Positions 20,157 to 27,500 of a DNA stretch of 27,500 nt are shown here, in pieces. Both the position numbers and the translations under genes were made by a program. The stretch lies in assembly GCA_002005505.1 (NCBI GenBank), contig MVGU01000871.1:97501-125000 (forward strand). Direction: 5' to 3'. How positions within the stretch are numbered: the stretch's first letter is position 1; every line of letters starts with the position of its first letter. The stretch comes from Botryococcus braunii. Taxonomy: Eukaryota; Chlorophyta; Trebouxiophyceae. The notes beneath the pieces are model-generated. The model saw only the letters and a list, made by a program, of their open reading frames with translations. It was not told where the DNA came from and made no database searches.

Positions 20157-21367
20157 CACGAGAGTGACCAGTACCAAAACAAATGCAGTCTACATCAACA
20201 AGGAGCTGGGTACCATGCATATATGGCGGCATCTACCCTAGTTTCCTCCGTCTGCACCTACTCTTGTCCCCACCGTGTATCTGAATATATGAAAATTTTC
20301 CCACATGTGCACACATCATATATCTGTGAAGTCTGTAAGATCCATTATCCATTTTCACATTGGATGGCATACCATCTTTTGAGTGCGTCTGGGGCACGGC
20401 AAGCTTGAAGGATTTGTCGGTCTGAGCGAGAGTGTACCAAGTGCTTATTTGTGTTGGTGGGACGTGAGCTTCACTCTTCGTAATCAAAAGCCATCAATCT
20501 CCTAGTGGTGACATACTACAGCGTTACAAAAACTATCTTCCCTTCTATTTTAAGTTTAAGATACTCTCTTCATCAACACACTTCAACTTTTGTTGCAGTT
20601 ACTGTTTAACAAGTCCTAATGACAATGCAATTTACAGCGATTGTATCTACTCACTTCCGACCAAATCTTGCCTGACATTCACTCACCAAGTTGTTTAAAC
20701 ACCTGGTGTTCAATGCCACATGCGTTAAAGCTTGGCACCACTTTTATAGAAATTTTATGTGACAGATTACACGTTCATTGTCAATGCTTTATTCCATGCA
20801 TGTACCAACATGTTAGAGTAAATATTTAAAGATGCGAATAATGGCATTTTCCAACTTCCAGTGTCCATAAATTCAAAACAAGAGCCACGAAAAACACTTT
20901 GATAGAATACATATACTTATATACGTATTATATCAAATGGCAATTAGTAAACTATCACTGCGTTGCTGTCAGCACAACGAGGACACATTCCACTTGCTCC
21001 AGCTGTCAGGTACCCCTCAAGTCTCCAGAAGTAATGCAAATCGCTCCCCGTGTGTCAATTCTCTTTTTGCGCGTGTAAACATTGCCATCTAGGAAGGTAT
21101 GAATAGTGCACATGCAGCCGCTTGCAAACGAACTGTAAGCTCAACTCACCGGCCAAAGCCTGTACCCTGTGTCACCAAACAACGCCATGTTCAAACACAC
21201 ATTTAGTCAATGCATGCGTAGTAGATGTAGATGTGCTGTGCAGCATGATTAAACCTTGGGCTTATGTACACATCGGTATGCAGCACCCAACCCTTCAAAT
21301 GCTCACACATTCCTGTACACATGCGCATGCGCAGGAATGTAGTGCATGCACACTCCGATTGCCATAC

Positions 21368-21399
21368 GTATGGAGGTGACGTATACGTCACCTCCATAC
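21368..21399. repeat. Perfect 32-bp palindrome with paired TGACG motifs
   Basis: The half GTATGGAGGTGACGTA is followed directly by its exact reverse complement. It contains GTGACGTA facing TACGTCAC, that is two inverted TGACG cores of the kind bound by TGA-type bZIP factors in plants. It could equally be a cruciform or a terminal-repeat relic. Confidence 0.95.
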
Positions 21400-21686
21400 A
21401 ATTAAAATACCACTCAACCAACCCCGGTACTGTTCCAACCACGTATTAGAACGAACAAGTTAGGAACCAACCCATACATACGTCTCAAGGCTCTGTACGA
21501 TCCAACACACTGGAATATGACCATGTTCTATACACATGCGCCTTGTTCTCTAGAACATGATCACATTCACACGCAAGTGCACAAGCACTTCTCAGTCACT
21601 ACAACGCATGCGCATACGTGCACACACGCGCCATGCGCTCACATACGCTCGCACACAGGCACAGCCCACCCCCACCCCCCCCCCGC

Positions 21687-21689
<3 letters not shown>

Positions 21690-21742
<53 letters not shown>
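21690..21742. repeat. (CA)n(CG)n microsatellite
   Basis: About 20 CA units followed by a short CGCGCG run, preceded by a poly-C run near 21670-21683. Confidence 0.95.
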
Positions 21743-21745
<3 letters not shown>

Positions 21746-22469
21746 AAAGACATGCAGGCGAGCGCACACACACACACGCAAACGCACGCGCAAGCATGTG
21801 CGGGCCCTGGCACAGACATGCCATACGCATGGTGTGCGCATCGTACGAATGCATGCCACGTAACGAAGCACAAAAGTGTGTGCACACATAAGTCAGGAGG
21901 ATGATATCAACCAACCTACCCGACAGATGCTTGCATGCACACGCATGCATGCCCACACTCACAGACGGTCGAACATTCTCTACATGCACAGCAGTGAGAA
22001 GTAGTAGCAAGGAGCCCCTCCCTTCTACATGTATGGGATACGGGGGAGGAGGGGAATGGGGAAACAATGGCAATTAGGGTGGTGGAGGTGGGGATGGATG
22101 ATCATGATCTCCAAATCTAAGGATTTCTCAAGATCTTTTGAAGTACTCCCCTTCTAAATTCTTGTTTGTCACAGGCACTGTTGCGGGGAGAGGGAGGAAG
22201 CTTTTGTGCGTTTAATCACGCTCCGAGCGCTCGCACCCTCCCATCTCACTGTCCCTCTGTTTTTGTCCTCCCCTCTCTTTCTCCTCGGGCTTTTTCTTAC
22301 CCTTCCACCTGCTCATATCTCTTGTCTCCCTTCTCCCTGCCTTCCCGCCTCCCACGAAACTCTTCCCTCTCGAAAGAGCTCTATCCCTCGAATCCTCCCC
22401 TCTGGCCTCCATCTGCTCTTTCCCCCACCCTTTCCCTTCCTTGAGGGAGCTCCCCAGCCCATTACTGCC

Positions 22470-22548
22470 TTATAAGCGTAAGCCAACAGAAATCGTACCG
22501 TACACAAAAGGGGTCCAAAGGGCGCAAACAATGCCGAACATCGCCAAC
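22470..22548 (-). CDS. ELIP: ELIP exon 4 (C-terminus)
   Basis: After acceptor GCGCAG it completes Arg and reads LAMFGIVCALW then TPFVYGTISVGLRL and stop TAA (22472-22470). The GRLAMFG helix C motif makes this short exon reliable. Confidence 0.9.
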
Positions 22549-25500
22549 CTGCGCAAAGTTCACGAACGTTATAACGACATGCATTAGCTCTGACACGCAA
22601 GAACACACTCAAAGCAAACCACAGGTTTTCTTTTGTGGCACGAGAGGATATTTTTGGTCAACACTTGCCATTGCAGTGTTGAGCACGTTCCGCAATATTC
22701 TGCATTAACGTCTGTGTTTTGCAGACACCTATCATTAAATGCCAGGCAGTTGCTGGGCATTACGATAACGGTGATAATTCGAGCGTGGTCATCAAATTCA
22801 TCATACATTCGTTTAAAGATGATTTCAAATGCATGGGAATGTACAGTCAACTTTGGGAATGTACAGCCAATAATGCATTGTATGAGAGCGAATGTAAGCC
22901 AAGCATTGCGAGGAATGCTGTAAATATTAAAAGCGTGGATCTTACCGACCAATGATGATTTCAGCATTGGGTTCGAAGGGGCCAAATCGGTAACGTGGCT
23001 GTCCTCGTACAATGGGCACGAGAGATGCGAAAGTGATAATAGTAAACGTGGCCAGCACAATCCCAGGCCATTCCTGCCACTGTTGATAGATATTCTTCCC
23101 TGTCGTCACCCAGTTGTAGATTGCGGTGGTAATGCCAATCATGGCCGCCCTGCGTCACACATCACCTTCAGTCAGTAGTCGAACGCATTGTGTCAGAAAA
23201 GTATGCAATTACTTAATGACAAAGTTATGCATCACAAGTAATCCGCAACATTCATGTTTTGACATACTTTTATAGAGTAATATTCACATATCCCTAATGG
23301 GTCCACAAAAATGACAACCCTGACAGCAACATTATTCTCAAGATTTTGAGGCTTTATCCATAGGTCATCGGCTTGATAAATGAAATGATTCACCTCGAAA
23401 ATCTGAGTTCTTTTGTTAATTAGTTCTAACTCAAATAGGCATTCAGTTGTCGGCTCATACATGCATACGTCTATGCATGCAGGCAGTCACCCGTACAATG
23501 TTGTAGCATGTGAACATATGCATGTGCTTCAAATATCGCAACACACTATATGTTTGAGCATTACAGCATTTATGAACTGCACCATATGTATTTTGCATGC
23601 CTGCAAGCATTTTACACTCGGGATACCCTTGCCAGCTCGTGTGACAGCAGCATCTCAAGTGCACTTCAGGGCACATGCACGTGCTTTGGACAGCAGCCAG
23701 TGAAACAAATTCTGCTCTTATAAAGCCCGAATATTTGGAGCAGCTTAGAAAATATGTTCGCTTATCGAAGTACTAGGTACACACATAACGTGCTGGCCAA
23801 AAATGCATAAGTTTCTTATCTGGCCCCTACATTCCGCATCCCCGCATAAATCTTGCATGCATGCAAGATTTGTGGTGTGCAGCTAGGATAGGCTTCCCTT
23901 TCTATTATAAACATGTCGTGTTCTCCAAATGACAAACTGATCAGCTCATGAGCTTAAGCTTATTTTAAGGATTGTTTAAGCTTTTTGAGGTATGTTTTAA
24001 GCTTACAAACGAAACCTTAATAAGCTGCTCATAAGATCTTGTATAGCATTTGCAACAACAGTGACAGTGCACATGTGTACACCTGCTGTTGATGACTTCT
24101 GGAGCTGCTCCTTTGAACCGCATGGCATCCGTTAGGCCAACCTCGGTTCCCAAAACTTGCTTGTCAGGATTCGCTTCATCGCTCATCAAGGTCTGTGCAT
24201 CCCGCCAGCAGAAACTTTATGGATGAAAAAAGAATTCTTCCCCCTTGCCCCGTTCGAAGGGGGCGAAACAAGTAAAGTGTCTGTAGCGTTAATCTCACTT
24301 CATGGAACGACTGCGCAAATATGACGTATAAAAGACTGAAAAAACTGCATCTACTCCTTGCTGTAGCGCTCAACACCCACTAGTGACTTTTCTATTACAT
24401 CGAGGCGCATGTCAGTTGAACAGTGAATACCGTTGTGGCGCATGTCACTTCAACAGTCATGATCATCGTCATGATGCAGTGCTTATTGGATGCACATGAC
24501 AACGGCTCTGTATAGGTATGGTTTGCCAAGCTGATCATACAAATAATGATATGTTAGATCCATATATAATATATTGGCCAATAGCCTATAGCCTATAGGT
24601 TCGGCTTCAAGATATCCACAATTAATCGTACATTTATTACTTTTAAATTCAATCTATATATCCTCACGGTGACTATAGGCTGTACCGTGGCTGTAGGCTG
24701 TGCTGTACAGCAGTAAAACTGGTAAAACCTAGAAATGCAAATTAAGCAGTGGCAAGACGACCCTTGACAACCCACAGGTCTAGACCCTGTTGGCTTTCCC
24801 GGCAAGATTTAAAGCACAACTACTGTAAACCACATGGCTCACTAACAAATATACCCTTTGTATATAATTAAAATTATATCTGAAACGGTACCACTGCGTC
24901 TGTATGCAGCACGCTCAAAAAAAGAACTTCAAGCCTCTATATGGCCTCATGTATACTAACTGGAATGGGAATGGCCCAGCCTTAATTGCTAGCGAGGCGA
25001 ACACGGTTGAACTGGACATTTTAAATACTGTTATTTAGCAGGGGGAAGAAAGTGGTGTTATATAGCACGTGCATGCCTTATCAAAGTCCGTCTGCATCTC
25101 TTCTTTGATTGAGGGTCGTACAGGCGATTCTACTTTCTGCAAGCCCAAGCCCATCGCACTTGAAGAATCTTATTTTACAATTAAGAGGCTTGAAAGGCAA
25201 TAAATACTGCTGGTAAATCGTGGAACGCTACCAATAGCGACTGTTTTTCACATGTTCATTCATAAAGTGCATGGACTGCGAAGTGAGAATGCTCGTCTTC
25301 ATCAGAAAACTGCAATTTGCTTGCAGCATAAAACCTATAAAATCTAAAAATTGTGCATGCCCAGATGCAATATGCTGTATAGACCATTGCCATGGACTCG
25401 GGCAACCACTTGCATATCGGCATGCAGGGCCCCAACGGAACCACCACAAGGGCGAACCTGGTATGAGTCTGATTTCGCCTTTACTATTAAGGAGCTTCTT

Positions 25501-25595
25501 TGTTGACCAAATGACCGGTTCTTGCCCGAGCGGCATGTTCGCCCGAGTGAGATCACAGCCCGAGTGGCCGATCCTGACACTACTGTCGAAGCCAT
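22470..25595 (-). CDS. ELIP: Early light-induced protein (ELIP), complete, four exons
   Basis: ELIPs are thylakoid LHC-superfamily proteins that bind chlorophyll and carotenoid and protect against light stress. Coding exons: 25595-25458, 24192-24083, 23149-22946, 22548-22470, giving 176 codons plus stop, close to the family's ~190. Residues 1-~40 are a Ser/Arg-rich, acid-free chloroplast transit peptide (MASTVVSGSATRAVISLGRT). Helix A is EVINSRAAMIGI, helix B is IVLATFTIITFASLVPIVRG with the family ASLxPxxxG ending, and helix C is AEIIIGRLAMFGI, followed by FVYGT. Introns are GT-AG with phases 0, 2, 2. The upstream sequence CTTTCTGCAG just before the ATG may be the acceptor of a 5' UTR intron. 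Oddities: the helix C chlorophyll-ligand Asn of ExxNGR is Ile, and helix A has Ser in place of Gly. The exon 1 donor (CAG then GTTCGC) is the weakest call. Confidence 0.92.
22946..23149 (-). CDS. ELIP: ELIP exon 3 (residues 83-151), symmetrical phase 2-2 exon
   Basis: Begins by completing Arg and continues AAMIGITTAIYNWVTTG, helix B and FGPFEPNAEIIIG, then ends inside the helix C Arg codon (CG, donor GTAAGA). It is 204 nt, a multiple of three. Confidence 0.93.
23848..23871. repeat. Perfect 24-bp palindrome in ELIP intron 2
   Basis: The half AAATCTTGCATG is followed by its exact complement, with a CATGCATG core of the type known in plants as an RY motif. Its intronic position makes a regulatory role speculative. 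Confidence 0.9.
24083..24192 (-). CDS. ELIP: ELIP exon 2 (residues 47-83)
   Basis: The acceptor GCACAG leads into TLMSDEANPDKQVLGTEVGL then MRFKGAAPEVINS, the stroma-side segment and first half of helix A. It ends within an Arg codon (AG, donor GTGTAC, phase 2). Confidence 0.9.
25458..25595 (-). CDS. ELIP: ELIP exon 1, transit peptide (residues 1-46)
   Basis: ATG at 25595 in the context GGAATGGCT. The 46 codons are rich in Ser, Arg, Ala and Val and lack acidic residues until KSDSYQ, as expected for a plastid transit peptide. The donor after TACCAG is GTTCGC, phase 0. Confidence 0.8.
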
Positions 25596-26047
25596 TCCTG
25601 CAGAAAGAAGCGTGATCAATAAGAATGTATAATACTAGTGAGGAGTTCTGCTTATGAGATGCTGTTTCAGGTGGCTCTTATCTACGGGGATGTCATAAGG
25701 TGTGGCATCGGCAAACGGCATGTGAACCCAATATAGGATTGCTTTCCGGGTGCTTTCCGGATTGGACCACAACGGTAAGACATAATCATCTGCCGAATAT
25801 GCAGACCTCGGCGCCGATTGCAATTTACCGTACACCACACACTGAATGTTTTGTTGTAGAAATGCGCACGTGCGGGAGTCCCATCAGCGCACGGCCCATG
25901 CAAGGCTAAGATCATCCCCAATCACCGCTGCTTGCTTGTTCAATTTACAACCATCATACTCTTTAACGGCCTTCGTAAGCGTTTGGTGACAATTGAAAGG
26001 AGTTAGGCTTAAACTAGTACCTTCAAGTGGGTCGCCTTCGATCCGAT
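25596..26047. promoter_or_regulatory. Divergent ELIP/SOUL intergenic region, probable shared promoter
   Basis: Only 452 bp separate the two start codons, which face away from each other. A G-box CACGTG lies at 25867-25872 with symmetrical GCG/CGG flanks, about 270 bp from the ELIP start and 175 bp from the SOUL start. A GATAAG (I-box-like) in ELIP orientation lies at 25677-25682, and a TATA-like TATTATACAT in ELIP orientation at about 25625-25635. Both motifs are common in light-responsive plant promoters. I infer light regulation for ELIP; it is not demonstrated. Confidence 0.55.
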
Positions 26048-26204
26048 ATGCCGAAGTCCACCCTAGTTTTCCCTGTCTTGGCATGGCTTTCTGTTCTAGG
26101 AATGGCGTGGGGAGACTTGATGTCTCTTCTTGCAGAGAAGGAACAACCGCGGTATAAAGTCGTAGCCACTGGCGATGACTATGAACTTCGGGAGTACAAA
26201 CCAG
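26048..26204 (+). CDS. SOUL gene exon 1 (signal peptide and first SOUL strand)
   Basis: ATG at 26048 begins MPKSTLVFPVLAWLSV. An upstream in-frame stretch adds only seven codons with no signal-peptide character. The exon ends in phase 1 at CCAG followed by GTCCGA. Confidence 0.85.
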
Positions 26205-26989
26205 GTCCGAGCCAGTTTGCAAAGCGTTCAGCTTGAGCCAGTTTGCAAAGCGTTGAGCTTGAGCCAATTACATTGCTCCATTCCTATAAATATCATATCT
26301 TGTTTGTTCGTGCCCAATCTGATTGCAGCAACGGTTATCAGAACCTTAGGTTATAGCTGGTTGCCATAGTAGTACATTGCTCCCGATATAATCCATGATA
26401 CATTCCAAAGTTGGTTATGCCACCATTGCATACGAGCAGCTGAAACCAGGTTTTTAGCTGTGATGAGTAAAGATGTGAACCACAAAAATTTCGTTGATTT
26501 TGGGCAGATAAGTTTGAATGACAGAGATTTGATTAATCAACAGGACATTGCAAGTGTTCAACATCCGCCTCTGATTTACAGCAGTGTTCTAATCAAACCA
26601 TGTGTGTATCCTTTTCGGTTCCAATTCGATGGTGTTTAAATGCCTGGCTGTCTGGTGCAAGGTAAAAAATACTGTTACGTCACCATTCTCCTTGGCTCCA
26701 ACATTCTCATGTCCAAGCTGCTCAAGCCCTTGTCCACAGCTTACCTCAGTGCTTTTTGATGTTCAATCTGGGCATTCCCCCGCAGTTCCTGCATTGTCAG
26801 AAGTGTCATTCACCATACCATCTCTTGCAAGACTGGTCTCGGGAAGGAATCAACAAGCCCTCAACGCAAGTGAATCCTACACACAGCAAGGGGCGCGCCC
26901 ACACTGTGCCGGGGGGCTTTGCAGCAACATGGGTTGGAACCAACCTCACAGGATTGGGCTTCGATGGAGCTTCCTTCCTTGGAGAAAAG
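26048..26989 (+). CDS. SOUL heme-binding family protein, 5' part (two exons, continues beyond window)
   Basis: Exon 1 is 26048-26204 (52 codons + 1 nt) and exon 2 is 26925-26989; the rest lies off the right edge. Residues 1-~23 form a signal peptide with a hydrophobic core (LVFPVLAWLSVLGMAWG), so the product probably enters the secretory pathway, as do several plant SOUL proteins. It continues EKEQPRYKVVATGDDYELRE then YKP and, over the splice (donor GTCCGA, acceptor TTTGCAG, phase 1), ATWVGTNLTGLGFDGASF. This matches the SOUL/HBP start: PxYxVxxxxxDYExRxYxxxxW, then a variable segment with FDxA. Family members bind heme or porphyrin. Exon 2 ends GEK with donor GTGCGA, phase 0; the next exon is not in view. 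The alternative that exon 2 extends further is less likely, because repeats follow. Confidence 0.82.
26211..26262. repeat. 26-bp direct repeat just inside SOUL intron 1
   Basis: GCCAGTTTGCAAAGCGTTCA followed by GCTTGA occurs twice in tandem with one mismatch, then a partial third GCCA. It starts six bases into the intron. Confidence 0.9.
26925..26989 (+). CDS. SOUL gene exon 2
   Basis: The acceptor CTTTGCAG is followed by 65 nt reading (A)TWVGTNLTGLGFDGASFLGEK minus its first base, which comes from exon 1. Phase and position match the TWxxT segment after YExRxY in SOUL proteins. Confidence 0.75.
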
Positions 26990-27004
26990 GTGCGAGCATT
27001 ACCT

Positions 27005-27115
27005 CCAAACGGCCCCTCAGACCATTCCCGCTATAACCATTCTCTTAGACCATTCCCTACTTACTAATCAGGCCCCTTAGACCATTCCCTTCTTAGGCCC
27101 TCCATTTGAGTTGGT
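27005..27115. repeat. Degenerate tandem repeat, CCCTTAGACCATTCC type
   Basis: Four or five imperfect units containing TTAGACCATTCCC and CTATAACCATTCTC in SOUL intron 2, starting about 20 bp after the exon 2 donor. Confidence 0.7.
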
Positions 27116-27249
27116 GCCCTTCAACCCAACTCCCTTTTAGGCTAAGTTTTAGGTCCATTCCCGTCAGGGCCTTCCGGCTGACTGGTGCCCCTCAACTCAA
27201 GTTCCTTTTGGGGACCCCGGTCCCGGCGGACCCGATCTCCCATCCCACC

Positions 27250-27500
27250 ACACTCCCTCACTTGCACTACAGTCCTTCACTTGTACTGTAGTATCTCGGT
27301 TGTATAGGAGTCTATCATACGGTACTGCAGTCTCATATTTGTATTCCAGTCACTCATCGAGTACACTGACCTTTGATTGTACTGCACTCCCTTCATCAGT
27401 ACTGTAGTCTGATTTGTACTCCAGTCTCTCATCCAGTACTCTAGTCTTTCACCTGTACTGCAATCTCTCATACATTGCTGTAGTCTCTCATTTGTACTGC
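27250..27500. repeat. Degenerate ~20-30-bp repeat, GTACTGCAGTCTCTCAT type
   Basis: About ten imperfect units with GTACTG(C/T)AGTC and CTCAT words run to the right edge. No exon of the SOUL gene is visible in them. Confidence 0.75.

Noticed and set aside
22584..23060. 158-codon minus-strand reading overlapping the ELIP gene
   Set aside because: It is in a different frame from ELIP exon 3 and covers intron 3; no domain similarity.

Overview
The window is nuclear DNA of a green-lineage eukaryote, most likely a streptophyte (charophyte-type) alga. Evidence: GT-AG introns, an early light-induced protein (ELIP) with a chloroplast transit peptide, a decayed Ty3/gypsy element, and very heavy microsatellite and minisatellite content. 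A Chara-like genome is my best guess, but the species cannot be fixed from this sequence alone.

Layout. 1-1413: a frameshifted Ty3/gypsy pol fragment (protease, linker, reverse transcriptase) on the minus strand, running off the left edge. About 2140-7256: two direct tandem copies of a ~2.2-2.3 kb segment, each carrying a minus-strand F-box-like gene. The left copy is a pseudogene; the right copy is open. Between them lies an 81-bp repeat array. 7534-8330: CA, GA and CCT microsatellites around an unrecognised, coding-like stretch. 8951-19522 (minus): a complete ten-exon fumarylacetoacetase (FAH) gene, 418 codons spread over 10.6 kb, reconstructed exon by exon with consistent splice phases and all expected active-site residues. 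Nearly every intron holds its own tandem array. 19523-22469: intergenic DNA with TG/CA microsatellites and a perfect 32-bp palindrome. 22470-25595 (minus): a complete four-exon ELIP gene (176 codons). 25596-26047: a 452-bp head-to-head intergenic region with a G-box. 26048 to beyond the right edge (plus): the first two exons of a SOUL heme-binding-family gene with a secretory signal peptide. 27000-27500: more short tandem repeats.

Most interesting signal. Three of the local duplications in the FAH gene look as if they were seeded by FAH coding sequence. The ~40-bp array filling intron 6 is built from the last ~34 nt of exon 6 plus its splice donor. The ~86-bp array in intron 5 is built from the end of exon 5 plus its donor. 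A degenerate copy of the 3' end of exon 10 lies just downstream of the gene. This suggests repeated tandem duplication anchored at exon-intron junctions, producing introns full of decoy exon ends and decoy donors.

Functional links. FAH ends tyrosine degradation; ELIP binds chlorophyll and carotenoids under light stress; SOUL proteins bind heme or porphyrin. The ELIP and SOUL genes are divergently arranged and could share a promoter.
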